A stretch of 64,000 bases of DNA, taken from positions 20,670,917 to 20,734,916 of the forward strand of contig NC_092571.1 in the NCBI RefSeq assembly GCF_037975245.1, given 5' to 3'. This DNA is from Apostichopus japonicus. Its lineage: Eukaryota; Echinodermata; Holothuroidea; Aspidochirotida; Stichopodidae. A model generated the notes under the pieces. The model saw only the letters and a program-made list of their open reading frames with translations. It had not been told where the DNA came from and searched no databases. The position numbers were made by a program, and so were the translations under genes. Below are positions 25,071-39,058 of the stretch, piece after piece. Numbering within the stretch: the stretch's first letter is position 1; each line of letters begins with the position of its first letter.

Positions 25071-26699
25071 AAAGAACTTGAGGGAACGAGAGGTAGTGGG
25101 TAGAAAAAGGAGATTATCCCATTCATCAAATAATCAACTAAACAAACAAACGGAATTGATAGTTTGCTTTAATATTAGACAATCAATCCCAAGGAAAGTG
25201 TCATTTTGAACTCTTTCCATAAGAAAAAATTAGTCTTTTATTAAAATTTGATGCAATAAACCAAATTATGATGATCTTTTTCCATTCAGGGGTTCAATTA
25301 GCTTTGGGAAAGGAATGTACGCCTCCATATATAAATTTGATACAGCATGTTACTATTCATATTCTCGAAAACCAATCAAATTCTCAGAGGCATATATGAA
25401 TCATTTTACTTTTTCTGTGACAGGTTTGGAGGCTACAAGCCACTCTTCCTTTCCGTTGGACATGCCAACAAAATGATTTAATGGGTGTCAATGAAGTACG
25501 CAGGATATAAACCACTGTCTGGCATACTGAGAGTTCATGTATATATTCAACAAACACTGTTTTCTGGGCAGAACATGCTGCACTCAAGACAAGGGTACCA
25601 TGTTAAATCGTGCAATGTGGGTCAGAACAGGAATACCAAGCCAGATTTGAACGAAATATTTGATGCTTATACCTATAATAATCTGATTATGTATCTAATC
25701 AACCCCCCCCCCCCCCCCCAACGGCACTCCCATCGCTACACAGTAGGAGACATGCCAACAGGGTGAGTTTTCTTGTAGGTATGTTTAAAGAAATATTAAC
25801 TTTAACTTAATATATTATTTTTTATTTTGTTTCAGAACGTTTAAACATGAAACATATTCAAATAGTTATCAAAGATACCAAATTAACGCAACCGCCCGCT
25901 AAAAAATATAAATAAAACGTGCTCTTCTGCGAAAGATAGTGATAGAAGGTGCATTCCTTTGTTCATTGAAATGCATTTTGCGTTGGATTATACATATATC
26001 CTTAAAATTAAGCATAGAACTGTGATGAGATGACAGTAAAGAAAATCATGCATAATTTATCTTACATACAAGACACAGTTTTGAAATGGCTTGATGGAGA
26101 AAATAGATGTGTTTTATAATTTGTACAATATGACAGTAGCACATATTCAAACATCTTCAAAATATTCATGTTGGCAACATGAGAATGTGAGCAAGGATGT
26201 TTATATGAGAACACACAAATGTAGCTGTGCAGTTGCATGGACACCATGAAGTTCCGCACATTGCAGTATGAATATGTCGAGACAAGAAATGCACAAATAC
26301 GTTTTTGAACTAATAACAGCTGCAGATAATCCAACCTGAGGAACACTAATAACTCTAAGGCCCCCCCAACCCCTTTCCCCATCTACATTATACCGCGAGC
26401 ACAGTGTGGAGCCCCTTGCTCAGGGTCCAATTTGTTGCATTAATGCAGATCAAATCCCATGATTTGAACCAAGCTATAGACTAGGATCCAGGGAAAATCA
26501 GATCTCTTGCTCATGGTTAAATTTGTAACGAATATGCAGCTTGGTGTTGATCGAGAATTGGTGGGACTTTTTAACTTCTGTTGTTTGTTATTCATGTTAT
26601 TAGTAGTAGGTATGTACAGCATGATAGCGCTTCAAACAGATCGTGGTTTTGTGCCTCTTCTTCTATAAACAAGCCTCAACTTCCCGTTCAATGGTTGCA
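25071..26699. other. Intergenic, no gene seen
   Basis: A C-tract at 25704-25719 interrupts a 93-codon chance frame. A region of mixed composition precedes the 26700 minisatellite. Confidence 0.55.
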
Positions 26700-26925
26700 A
26701 ACACAGGGCTTTATACCGTACACTGGGCTTAAAATCGAGCACAGGGCTTATACCAAACACTGGGCTTAATACCGAACACTGGGCTTAATATGGAGCATCT
26801 AGGGCTTAATACCAACTCTGGGCTTAATACCAAGCGCAGGGCATAATACCAAACACTGGGCTTAATACGGAGCGCAGGGCTTCATACCGAACACTGGGCT
26901 TAATAGCTAGCATAGGGTCTAATGT
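26700..26925 (+). repeat. Minisatellite, (ACACTGGGCTTAATACCGA)n
   Basis: About eleven units of 18-22 bp, alternating 'cactgggcttaatacc' and 'gcgcagggcttaatacc' types, all containing GGGCTTA or a variant. Confidence 0.92.
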
Positions 26926-28619
26926 AAATGTGCAACAGTTAAATTAATATGTTTCAATGTTGAATCCTAAGCGCATACAAACATAACACTGAGAAAGGTT
27001 TGTTGATGTTGAAAACATAGGATGCACCACACATAACAGATCAAGGTAGGTCTACTAACTAACTTTGCATATAGATTCTGGGTTGAAGCCATTGCTCCAG
27101 TATTAAACTTGGCTGCCTGGTAATGCATGTGGAATAAGCTGTTTTAAGGTCATCAGCACTATACCCACCCCTACTCCACACCTAAACTTGCTAAAATGTT
27201 GACTAACGGTGAAACTTCTACAAGAATTGAATGCCTGGCTACTTTTGAAGATATTTTCATCCCCAAGATTGGACATTCGTACCTCAGATATCTTCTTTTT
27301 TTACTTTTACTACTGGGAATACTCCATGGGATCAGAAAGAGCACGGAAAATAACTACTGTTCATATATTTTAGCAAAGTTAGCATGCTAATATTTGGGCA
27401 CAATACTGTCAATGACCATCTGTTATGATAGGATCAATCCACAACACCGATATAATTGCCTGTATCATTAAGTGAAGTTGCTTACCACTTAAACAAACAA
27501 ATACTCTATTAATTAATGCTGCCATGCTTTTAGCAGGCCCGTAGCCAAGCCGGGGCATGTCCCCCACACCAGAGGCACCACCATGTATACAAAAATATTG
27601 AGCCCCTAGTTAAATTGTTTGTGCCCCTCCTTCAATTAAATTCCTTGGAATTCCTGGCTACAGGCCTGGCTTTTGCAAAGGATGAATTTATGGTGAAAAA
27701 ATATGGTGGCAAAGTTTTGCTATTTTTCTCTTTTCACTTTGAAATGAAAAACTAAAATGAAGACAAACTAAAAATGGGCCAAAAGCAGCTGCAAAAAAAT
27801 GGAAAAATAAAAAAATGATGAAGCCGGGACACGTGACCATTTGAAAAAAAAAAAAGGACAATAAAATATAAGTATAAAATTAGTCTTGCCTTATAATTGT
27901 GAAAAGGATTGAGAAAAGATACTGCCATGTATGAGAGGTTAGATCCTGAAGGAGTAAAGAAGCAAAAAGAAAGAAAATTATTTAAATTTCAAAGCTTTTA
28001 TAAATTTACATTTTTAAAACAGATAAAAAGAAGATTACCGGTGATAAAATACTGTAAGTAATCGTCTTAGAAACAAACCTAACATTTAGGAATATTGGAA
28101 TTATAACCAGTTCCAAAATCAGTTCCAGAAATTATATCTCTGTGGCCACAGAAGAGATATATGGTGTCAATGGCAACAAAACGGTGATAAATAAATAATC
28201 AGCTTAGAAACAAACCTAACATTTACAGTAATTACATTGCAGTAACCAGCATGTACATGTACATGTCAAAATATTCAGTTCCAGAAATTATTTATCTGTA
28301 GCCACAATGGTTGTCAATGGCAACAAATCAAATTCTGAAATTTATGTCAAATGTTTATCTTTTTAATGCGATGTTTTTACATTTGCGATTTTTATCAAAT
28401 TAAGCTACCAATTAATGGTCAAAATATTGAGGTTAGTCACTCACACCCTCATATCTCATTGTTGAATGGGCAGTACAACAAATTATGACTAATAAATCAA
28501 TCAATTTGCTAAATTAACAAAACTGTCACATCTAATAGCTTCAGGATGTCCATGCAGCACACCCTGATGAAAAAGTAGGACAAAAGTAAAATCAGGTTTG
28601 GATATTTTCAGGTGACAAG
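26926..28619. other. Intergenic apart from the 27534 MITE
   Basis: Around 28020-28340 a diverged direct duplication is visible ('cttagaaacaaacctaacatt' and 'cagttccagaaattat' appear twice). No genes. Confidence 0.6.
27534..27668. mobile_element. hAT-like MITE, 135 bp
   Basis: Inverted ends CAGGCCCGTAGCCAAG and CCTGGCTACAGGCCTG. Flanks GCTTTTAG and GCTTTTGC share the first six bases, consistent with a decayed 8-bp target duplication. Confidence 0.8.
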
Positions 28620-28716
28620 CTTACCTGTCTCGTCACAACCTCATTACTCTATTTCTACAGTGTCTAGGGTGGACACAGAAGAGGGAGGGCCCTGAGGTTG
28701 TGAGGAGACAGGTAAG
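28620..28716. repeat. Hairpin with 24-bp arms
   Basis: CTTACCTGTCTCGTCACAAC and the following CTCA at 28620-28643 pair with 28693-28716 at 23 of 24 positions; the loop is 49 nt. The right arm contains CAGGTAAG, a chance splice-donor consensus. Confidence 0.9.
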
Positions 28717-29518
28717 TGAGGAGAAGATTTGTAGGACAAAGGAGGGAAGATAGAAGGAAAAATTAGGACTGAAACAGATATATATTGCAAAATAATTCAT
28801 GAATTCCAAGATGTGATTTTCATGGAGAACATCATTGAGTGCTCAGTTGGTTCCTGAGATATTTATATTTGATATTAAAATCAATCAGTGATACACTGGC
28901 TCCTTTTAGTAGCGATTTCGCTACGGTTTTAAGTCAAAATCAAAAAAAGGAGGAAATAATATAAGATGGAGACCATAAAAGTTGGAAAGGAACAATCACT
29001 GCATGAACAGCCTGTAAAGTTTCATATCAGTCATGAAACACAATAATTAATGTAAACCCCTTCCCCTTTCCATACAAAAAAAAAATCATCATTGTCAAAC
29101 TTACAGAAACTCAAGATGGTCAACTACTAACATGGTACAAAGATGTAGTAAAATCTCCTTCATGCTGGTTCCCTCCCAAAAAAGGCTCAAAAAGAGAATT
29201 TTTAATACTTTCTACTCATGCTGTTACTGAACATTATGGTTGGTAGAAATGCCAGTCAATGTATACAGTCAAGGTGACAAATAAAGCAATATTTGATTTT
29301 GTTTCCTACACTCATTATAAAGACATACCATGAAGAAAGGTCACTAACAGCTGAAGGTGTTTTAATAAATTTTTTTATGTTTATTTTTCATGTTTACAAA
29401 GAGCATGAAAGATCAGGGTAGGTTCTAGACTATTGCACTATGAAGTCAAATCTTTCCCTATGTCACTGAGTGTAGACTAAGAGCCAAAATTATTCAGTAA
29501 GCTATGTTTTTATACTGT

Positions 29519-29640
29519 GTGTGTGTGTGTATATATATATATATCTTTATATTTGAAATGGTCATGAGTTGGGAAATCCTGAATCGTGACAAAGACAGAG
29601 GTTCAAAACCAGTAAGGAAGGTCGTAATTCCACTGTAGGC
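29519..29640 (-). repeat. (TG)n(TA)n tract with SINE-like unit
   Basis: A TG then TA microsatellite is followed by 'gaaatggtcatgagttggga' and 'aatcctgaatcgtgac', a diverged version of the 45.7-45.9 kb unit, including a weak GGTTCAAAACC B-box-like word. Confidence 0.5.
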
Positions 29641-31290
29641 TTTTGTCACCTGTATCGAAAATGCTAGTTCTGTTTTGGTGACATATTTTGCTTTGTAAAC
29701 TCTACAGATTAATCATGATGCTAACCAACTTGGATTGTCTGCAGATACAGTTATACTTCATGAGGCCTTAAGACGGTTACATTTCTATGTTCCGAGGTCT
29801 CTATGTTCCGACATCTCTATGTTCAGACAATTGTTTTGGACTCATATTTTTTTTTTTTTTTTTTTAAATTTACAACTTTCAACGTTGTTTTTCGTTATTG
29901 GCACCATAAACCTTGCCCCTACATTTAAACTCTGAACGTCGTCACAGACCGATACGTAAAATAGCACCATGGTATACAGTGTCTATGGCAGTGCATGATA
30001 CCAACGCAACTTTTTAATCTATTTTAGCAACGGCTCGTAACTAAACATGTTAGCTATTCACTGATTGGTTTAATTCAAACTAGTGGGATTTGGGGGAACT
30101 GTAGGAATTTGTGTGGAGACACTTTACTCATTATCTGTAAAAGTCCTTAATTACTTACCAATTAACGATGCTGGCAGGGAAGAACTTTGCTTATATCTTA
30201 GTTTGTTGTTTTGTGATTGCTCATCATGATATATGTATACAAATTTGATGGACATGTCAAAAAGGTGGAAAACGGCGACCAAACGCAAAATGCTACATTA
30301 AGAGATGACAAAATCAATTTTGTAGACCATTAGAAAACATTCCTAGCGATTCAGGTTGTGAACTACACCACTTTAGATGCCACTGGTTAAAAATTTCATG
30401 GATAAAAGTTGCTGGATTACACACCGACCCCTCCCCCCCAGCTCCTTTATACTTTGAATACAAATTTTTTTACTAGACATACTAAAAAAAATATTACCTC
30501 CAGACTTTGTTTCCAAAGGAATACTGAAAAATCATCACAGAACCCAACAGGAAAACTGGCAGATATCTATTTGGAGGAACTTAAATACACAAAATACAGG
30601 CAGGCTGAATTTCACGTATTCTACATTACAATGTGTATGAAGTATTTATACAGGAAACTAAGAAGTAAACTCATTGCTTTGAATAACATTTGATAAATTT
30701 TATTTCAAATCAAAGACGATATTATATTATTCTGTGTCACTACCACAACTGTACTATGTAAGCCATACCACAGAGTATAAACTTACAATGTTGAAATTGT
30801 TGAAACCTGGGAAGCATGCAAGACATTTGAAGTTTCAATGTAAGTTTGCAAACACACACCAAGATATGTGACATACAGTACCTACCACCGCCCTACAGAA
30901 ATATCAACAAACGGTCTCCACAAAACTAACATACAGTATGTATGTTCGATATATATATAGAGGTACAGAGAAACACTCAAACATTGCACCATGGTGCTGT
31001 ACATTTACACAAAATTCACCTCCTGCACTGTAAGGTATGTCAACAAAATAAATAAATGTCAATATATTAAAGAAAACATCACAAGTTTTGTCAGAAAGTG
31101 CACGCAAATCAAATTACAATTAAGTTCCTGTACAGGTGTTAGGAACTAAATCTAAATTACATAATGCACTGATTGCCACCTACAGTACATAATGTAAACA
31201 AAGAGTTCTCAACAGGGATTTTCAACCAAGCTTAGAGTCGACAGAGGGCGCTTTCATATCAGTCCTTTCTAGTTCCGCAAAACTTGACGA

Positions 31291-31351
31291 GCCACATTTG
31301 TGGTCGCTGAAGCGTCGTAAAAATAACTGCTAATTTTATTATTATTATTAT
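31291..31351 (+). mobile_element. SINE family 1, tail fragment
   Basis: CCACATTTGTGGTCGCTGAA then GCGTCGTAAAAATAACTGCT followed by a (TTA)n run matches the 3' end of the 7236-7540 SINE. The body and head are absent. Confidence 0.8.
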
Positions 31352-34300
31352 CTTAAATATGGCTCTGTTAGGACCTATATCATAGTGCCCTCCATAGAAA
31401 TGCTAAAGATCCCCATTCATTTTCTATTTAGGGATAGACAAAAAAAAAAAAGACACTGGTTGGACAACCGTTGGAGCAATCTAAGGGTCCACCAACAAAA
31501 TCAAAACCCCTTTACACCTATAGATTGAGCATATATACATGGAAGGCTGATAAGGTGCTCAATTGACCTAAGGGCGGCTACATGGGTCTACATCTATAAT
31601 GTATAACTCCTAATGCAACTTTTCACTGTTATATTTTCACGCCGGATTTGAATTCTTTCCATCAATAGGACCGCCTATTGTAAACTCCTGCTGTTTACTG
31701 TACTGTTACTACAAAGGTTTGCAAAAACAAAAAATCCTACATGTCAGTTATGCAGAAATTATTTATCACCCGTCAAGAATATCGTCTCATTAATGACCAT
31801 TTCTGTGAATTACGGGAGGGGCTGGAGGTAGGTGTGGGTGAAAGAGATGGGATAGGTGGGGAACAGGGGAACTGTGTGAGGAGGGATGGTGAGGGCAAGG
31901 AGGGGTGGGTGAGGAAGGAGAGTAAGGAGTGGTTATGAATCATGGGGCTATAAGGAATTGGGAAACAGAGTGGGGTTGGGATGTCATGAATATTCATGAA
32001 TTCCCAACTTTCTCATTGTTAAGCTCGACACTCTTTATCACTTTACTTTCATAAATTTCAAAGATGTTACACATTTCTTGTAAAATTGTCTCATCATTTT
32101 CCTGTCAATCTCAATCTTCCATTTTGCTTCTTTATTTAAGTCGTAATGAAAATAGTTTTGAAGCTCTCTATGTTGATACTGTTGATAATATTATAGATCA
32201 CGGTCCTTTAAATAATCTCGCTATCCAACTCCGGCCTGCGCTGCAGGTGTTGATTGGAAGAATTTCACACAGTGCCATCAACATTTAAAATATCATCTTA
32301 GACAAATGAAGATAGCTCAACATAGGTTACAAATAATTTATCACCATAAATATGCCCAACGCTTACTGGGAAATCCATACTGCACACATACTAATTACTT
32401 TCCATATTTGAATAGGCCTACTATATGGAGTGCCAAAATGGCAAAAATTCATCATTATTACTGTGCATGCTGATGCATAAGAAACCCAGCATACTATAGT
32501 AGGATCTGACAAACAAGCCAGTAATAATAAATATTGCAATTAATATATTAAGCAGTATCACCATCAAATACTGTATCAAACATTCTTGCAGCATCAATTA
32601 GACAAAATATTTAGAAGCATGAAAAGAATCGTACAGTATCAAAAGCACTCGTGGAATGTCAGGCAATCAGGGTAGAAAGAATCAATCGTGGTAAAAAACA
32701 CCCAAGTGCAGCATGAAATAATTGCATGGTATCAAAAGCAAAGAACTATAGAATCAAGAACAATTTAAAGATAAAAGCTAACTAACGCAGCAACGATTAA
32801 ATATTTGCCCTTTTGGCACTCCATGAAACACAAACAGCCAATCTGCAGTAAGACAGAGAGTGACGGTAAACTTTTCTCAACAGGATTGACATGGAGCATT
32901 AAATATGATCCCCTTTCATTTCAATCATTGAATTGAAGTTATTTTACATCTTGTAGTACAAAGAATCATTACAGTAGGCCTGACAATCCAAATTATTTGT
33001 GTATTTATGGGAGTAAAGCTACACCCAAACAACTGTACATTTGACATCACATATCACAAACAACAACCCCAATTGCAATGTTTGTGATACTGTACAGTTG
33101 CACCCAGATATGTCCATGACCTTGAAAACATTCACATTCATGTATCTAGCTGTATCAAGAAATGTTTTCAAGCACTATACAGTACATACACCAATATAAT
33201 GAGGCTTGACCAAGCCTAATAAAAAAAAGTCCCTGAAGTGTACACATGTGTGGAGTGTACACATCCATGTGTACACATCCCTGAAGTGTACACAAGTTAT
33301 AATGGGATATAAAGTAATTATGTTGTCTAACCGCATCACGCCATAAATAAAGTTCGCAGAATTTTGATCGGCTGATATGGACTATCATCTCTGCATATTA
33401 TTTAAAGACAAAATGATTTTAAGGCATAATGCAATGAGGTGGCATATAACTCGTTTAGACAGCATAATGAGTTTAGACGGTATATAATGACTTTAGAAGG
33501 CATAATAACTTAATAACATAATAGAAGGGACAATGAAGCACTGGGATACTGTAAACTGTGTAATACTGTACACGTTGTTCATAGGCCGATATGTACAGTA
33601 AACTGATTGAGGGTGACCTTCATTAACACAGACCCTGTAGAGAACCGTACAAAGATAATATTCATCTCGTAGCGCTATAGTCTACTATAGCAGTTATTAT
33701 ATCTTGCAACCCTGGTATATAGTGTGATTCAACCTGCAGTATTATTTATAGAAAGTGATTTGAAAACAAGCTATTAAATTAGGAAAGCCTTCAAGGAACA
33801 AAATCTTGGAAGAAAATAATTTATCAATCTACTTTATCTTTTCTTTAAATCTGGTCAACTGATTTTTCCTTAGGTAAATTTTTCATTTAAATTTCAAAGA
33901 AAGTTTGCGACTAATTTACCCGATGCCAATCCATATTATCTGTCCGTCCGACCTTCAGTTGCCCCAATAAAGGACACAATTATCCTTCTCTGTGACCATT
34001 AATGTATTACCTATTAGTTATGTTAAGAATCAATCACAGACAACGAACCTTTCAAATTAAAAACTCATCTTTTGCTATGAACTCAGTCCACAATACTTAC
34101 ATATATGTACTAACAGTTCACAGCCTAACTACATATGTGACTTCACACTGACTGTCAATAGACCCTGTTTAGCACAGTCAGGCCTTTGTTATCATTACTT
34201 TGCACACATGAGACTCTGCCAGCAGCCATATATCCGAGCATATAAAGAAGAAGTTGAAATGATGTGGATTTTTATTCTCCTTCTTATGATTGATTGAAAA

Positions 34301-34496
34301 CTGGAGATACTTACACTGATAGATACGATTCCAAATGGAGCTTGATCCAACAGATAGTAGAAATGACAACACCTGTAATTAATGAAACAGGTTTTATGGC
34401 GGTAGTCGTCGTGACGATGTCCCCGGTTACAGAGTATCCTGATCAGACAGTGAGAGAGATTGCTCGATGGTTTGTACCATCATAGAGTCTAGAGAG

Positions 34497-34549
34497 ACAG
34501 AGAGAGAAAGACAAGATGAGAGGAGAGGAGATGAGATGAGAGAAAAAAG
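34497..34549 (+). repeat. Purine-only (GA)n-rich tract
   Basis: Almost all purine, built from GAGAGA, GAGGAG and GATGAGAT words. Such tracts can form triplex DNA; otherwise unremarkable. Confidence 0.8.
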
Positions 34550-35429
34550 TGTTCGGTCAATTTATCCAGTTCACTAAATAGTGATTCACAAAACAGTGCT
34601 CATATAGTAGAGACCTTTCATATGTACATAATCACAAATTCATTACAGAGGCTCAGTGGACAAGGATCTCAAGAGTTCCCGAGGATTCCAAGTAATCCTG
34701 ACTATGGGGGACAGATATAGGTCGTAACTGGAGCATTCGAGAGAGTGATTAAAAATCCGGGACAAATTGAATTAAAGATAAAAATGTGCTTGTACTCTAC
34801 ACTTCCAGCATCCTTATGAAACTGAATGTATGAGTCAGGCATAACTTAGGGACCGGGTCTAAAGTGAATAAATCAATCAGACCGTCCTGCAGTATAGTGG
34901 AATGTTTTTTTTTCCTTGTTGGGATGAAAGATGCGAGCAAATTTAGGGAATGAACAGTAAATTTCCCATGCTCTGCATATACACGTGCCAAACATTCTAA
35001 GAGAAGAATACTTTAGTTAGTTCATGTGAGTGACTTGTTCATGCAGTATTTTTTAAATCCTTTTCTGGAAAGTGCAGTCAAAGGAAAATAATACATGAGC
35101 TGAATTTAAATATCTCTGGTAAACATTAAAATGAATATACATGACATCAATGCAATTAGGTACTGTGACTTTTAAAAATTACATTTTAAAGGAGATGTAA
35201 ACCTAATTGTCATCTATGGCTATAAATATAACTCAAGATCTTTTTGAAGAACAGGTCCCCACCCCCCCCCCCCATCCACACCTACGAAAAAAAATTGGTT
35301 GCGTATGGGAAGTATCCTAATTTAAAAGTTGTGTCCCTAAGTGCTCTTAGTTTAGAAATCTAAAATCACTAGGATCTGTCTTTTATGTTTTGTTTATATT
35401 CTTTAAATATTTTTAGCTAAAATATTAAT

Positions 35430-35790
35430 AGTGTTGACATTGAAACCCAATGCCATCAGTTGGTCATGTAAAGAGCTTCAATATTTTAGATTCAGCACTT
35501 GCAAAACTCTTCTACATGACAGGAAATAAACAATTTAAAAAAAAAATTGAAAAAATTTATTTAATGAAGCATGTGGCTCGATGATGTTATATTTAGACTT
35601 GATCAAGTCTTCAACCTTGTGGGTGTAAGGATAATATTAAATCTGTTATTTCTCCAAAATGGAATCAAGATTTTCCTGAGAAGTTTTTTATGAAAGATAT
35701 CCTTTTCACAGACACCAATAATGATGGTTTGGTTTTGTATAGATCTCCTTAAAAGAAAGTTCTAGAAATTTAAGATATCACATAGAAAGA
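35430..35790 (+). repeat. Dispersed repeat E, copy 2
   Basis: Core 'gcatgtggctcgatgatgtt' followed by the perfect palindrome AGACTTGATCAAGTCT (35595-35610) and 'tcaaccttgtgggtgt'. Homology may extend upstream to about 35187, where 'tcatctatggctataaatat' matches 44288 on. Confidence 0.7.
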
Positions 35791-35805
35791 AGATCTAAGC
35801 AATTT

Positions 35806-36060
35806 CAATTTCTTTATTCCAGTATAAATTACAAAATTGATAAATAGGACAAATAATAATGATACACAAAAGACATAAAATGTACAATCATGAAAGCATG
35901 AACAAATAAGAAATAAGATGGAGGATTAGAAGGTTGATAGCACATTGGTCCAGCTCCCATCTTGATTAATGTTCCACTGCTGAGGTACAGCATTTTGAAA
36001 GGTATTCTGGTAAGAAACGGGTGAAAATTGTTACGCAACAGTCGCTAACAAAAACGTGTA
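35806..36060 (-). repeat. Possible retroposon 3' end
   Basis: Minus strand ends GGAATAAAGAAATTGAAATTG, an AATAAA signal with an A-rich tail, after about 0.2 kb of AT-rich sequence. Could be a processed transcript or LINE end; no protein match was seen. Confidence 0.3.
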
Positions 36061-37165
36061 GTATCTTCCTAAGTGGTAGATTCAGAAGCAGGTGTAAGTG
36101 GGCGGTGCCCAGGGAGCGAGGGCGCAGTGCTTAAATGTTCAATGTGTAGTTAGGTAGATGGGAAAGTGCAGATGTGGAGTGGGAGACAGGTAAGAGAGGA
36201 GTGAAGTAAGTTCCCTCTTTAGGGCTAGGTTAACTGCGACCAACAAAGTGTGATGTCATGCAGAAACGGCACATAACACATTTGTTTGTTTTCACTGTTT
36301 TATCAGAGAGATGTAGTTGTAGGACCCTCTCTATAATTACAATCACTGTTTAATTGTGTTGAAGTCACTTAAACACTCATTACCAACATGAGAGAACATA
36401 TATCTTATCAACATTATTTATTCAAGGGTATTTAGAGAAAAACATAAATAGCAGTTGTTGGTATATTCCATTTACACTATCAGGGATACTTGTACAATGC
36501 ACTGATTCAGTTAAAGTGAAAATAAACTAAAAATTAATATCTCAACAATTAACAGAACGAGCTGTGAAACAAGGAGATGGATTACTGTGCTCTGTTCACA
36601 AGCTCTGTACTGTGAATCTTTTAAAAATCTAAGCCTTTGTTATCTCTGTAAAAAGGAAAGAAAAAAGCACCTCCCCCCCCAAAGAAAAATAAAATGAAAA
36701 GTAATTAGCCACATAGTTTTAACCTTTCTAAAAGTATTTTGTCCTTGAGGAGCTTGGAATGTCAGGAAATTATCTTCCTGCATAGACAAAACAATATGCA
36801 AATTATAAAGAAAACAACACTTTGTGCAGCTCGAGCCCTGGAATATAGTTATCACATGTTCTGTAATTTCCAGTTACATTACAACCACATTTTCATGGTT
36901 CCCACCTTTTCAAACAAATAATGAAATTCCAGACTCTTTCAAGATCAAAATATGTAATCCAGTTCATTTAAGAAGCCTACACACTACTGTATGAGGAATT
37001 ACTGTTAGGCTTCCTACAGTAGCCCTAAAAGGTTGAACTAGTTTGCAGAATATCCACTAATCCTTATCATTAATTTGTGGTGATATAGGATGAACTAAGA
37101 CCCCCCAACCTTTCCTCCCACCCAAACATAGTGTATGGTTGCCTTAAATTTTCACAACAGATTGA
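36061..37165. other. Intergenic, no gene seen
   Basis: AT-rich, unremarkable sequence without recognised repeats. Confidence 0.55.
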
Positions 37166-37169
37166 TTAA

Positions 37170-37532
37170 AGGCTTTAAAGACTCGCCCCAAACCGCGTGC
37201 GGCCATGTGATAAAGTTAACTTTCTGTTGCTTTCAAGTGACATTTTGTTTGTGTCACTACAAAATGCACAGTACAGTAATGAAATGTGATACCTTGTTAT
37301 CTTTAGCTGGACCTGAGATGTCCATCGCTGTATTGTGTGTACACTGTTCTGTGTGTATTGACCGCATTTGTATGTACTGACTGTACTCTGGTGTCTAATT
37401 ACCGACAGTAGCAATCTCTGGGTGTATTTTCTGGGATCAATGGGGGTGTCTAACACTTCTGTTACACCACATTCGAAAGTAGGTCAGATTACCGGCATTA
37501 GACATTTCTTTTTGCGCTAGTCTTCACACCCT
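37170..37532 (-). mobile_element. TTAA-flanked MITE, family B copy 1
   Basis: Flanked by TTAA at 37166-37169 and 37533-37536. Ends begin AGG...AAGACTCG and finish CTTCACACCCT. It is the inverted homologue of 40570-40923 over its whole length, sharing for example 'gatgtcca', 'tgtctaatta' and 'cttctgttacacc'. TTAA duplication is typical of piggyBac- or Kolobok-mobilised elements; which one is not decided. Confidence 0.85.
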
Positions 37533-38880
37533 TTAAGTTAATCTCTTAAGAACACTCAGCTTGTGTAAGTCTTATCATGGTGCACAAGGTATAGGTATCC
37601 ATACAAAAAAGTTCTTCTTATTTAAAAAGAATCTTTTTATAATGAGTAATATATATCAATATATATATAACAAGGAATTTTTCTTCACTTTTCCAGATTA
37701 AAGTCCAAAATTCCTACAAACGATTTGCTTCTTAATGTGTTTTGTGCTAGTTTGAATAGTGTCTAAAGAGAATGAAATGTGCAGGATTTAATAAAATGCT
37801 TGTAACTTAATGTAATGAAGAATCATTAGCATCCAAAATAGGAAAATATTTTTATATAGTGGCAACATTACTTTGCAGTGAAAATATGGTATTGCAATTA
37901 AAATACTTTCATAGGGCAGTAACTTATAGACCTTTAGGATTTTACAGCACAGCTCAAAGTTCCTCTGACATTGTTTGTGTATCATAATAATAATGGGACA
38001 ATCCTGTGTAGTTTTAACATAATCAGATTCAGTGACCTGATGACCTCTCGTCAAATTGGTAAAATGGAATGACCCATTAGTTACTTGCTTATGTTAACAT
38101 TCATTTATTTAACAAAGAAACTATGGGGGTGTCTTAGCGCCATGATGTAATTGCACAGTTTCTTATTTTTTGATAAAACATTTGTCAATCAAAGAAAATG
38201 AATTTTTTTTTTTAAGGGACCAAGCTTTGTATGGAAACAGAGCTGATTTTCATGGGTTCTCTGCTTATCCAAGGGAGTTAAAATTCTGAGTGAAAAACTG
38301 AATCTTTCTCTGAGATGGTCCAGATGGCAAACAGCTTATAAACAGTGATGCATTCAGTAGTATACAGTACATAATCTATCACAGAGTAATCTTGTTGGAC
38401 AAACAGCATTTCCACATTCACAAACAAAAGCCAGTTTTGTCTGGACAGGGGATCAACCCGCATTAGCAAGCTTTAAATAAAATAAGAAACAGTAGTTATC
38501 CATTTTTTCATGCAATCTCATATTCCTTAAGATTCCAATTAAAAAAAAAAAATCTGTACATCTAACCTACAGTGAGAGGAGATATATTATGATCCTTTTA
38601 CCTGGGGCATGGCAAAAGAGATTTGTATAGTTTTATGTGATTCTGGGCATCCATACATGTACACTACTTGTGCTTACCGTGTATACATATAAAGCGTATG
38701 TGCATATGTATGAGACTATAAAACACATACTGTACCTCAAGTAGCTCCTGTTCAGCACAAACCATCAATTGATGATCTTAACTATTGAGTGATGATGCCG
38801 CAGGTACTATTACATTAGTCAAGATGATCACTGCTGTAATTCACATTAATATGTAAGTTTTCAACTGGAGCACTGTATAG
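37533..38880. other. Intergenic, no gene seen
   Basis: Contains a short TA tract near 37660 and nothing else that I can name. Confidence 0.55.
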
Positions 38881-39058
38881 TGTGGAGTGGTTCACTCCAA
38901 GATTAATGTTTATGGTCCAGTTACATAGTTGATGACAATTTACAATTCATAATCATGGACGTTAAATTTGAATGTAAGAGACTGACTTCGGTCAGCTTGC
39001 GGCTTTGATAAGCCAATGAGGCTTCTTCGCGAGTTCCTGCTTGCAGGAGGATCTAAAA
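38881..39058 (+). mobile_element. SINE family 2, 5'-truncated copy
   Basis: Matches the body of 44480-44711 in opposite orientation: CACTCCAAGATTAATGT, GATGACAATTTACAA, GACTGACTTCGGTCAGCTT, CCTGCTTGCAGGAGGAT. The A-box head is missing and it ends in an ATACATACAT-type run. Confidence 0.85.

Larger units (their letters stand above)
28717..35186. other. Intergenic, long gene-free stretch
   Basis: Only the 29.5-kb microsatellite unit, the 31.3-kb SINE tail and the 34.5-kb purine tract stand out. 33230-33300 repeats 'tgaagtgtacaca' and GTGTACAC palindromes several times. No exon recognised in either strand. Confidence 0.55.

Noticed and set aside
32064-32288. Possible conserved exon near 32.1-32.3 kb (FEALYVDTVDNIIDHGPL)
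   Set aside because: The peptide looked protein-like, but no family was recognised and no paired splice sites fit.
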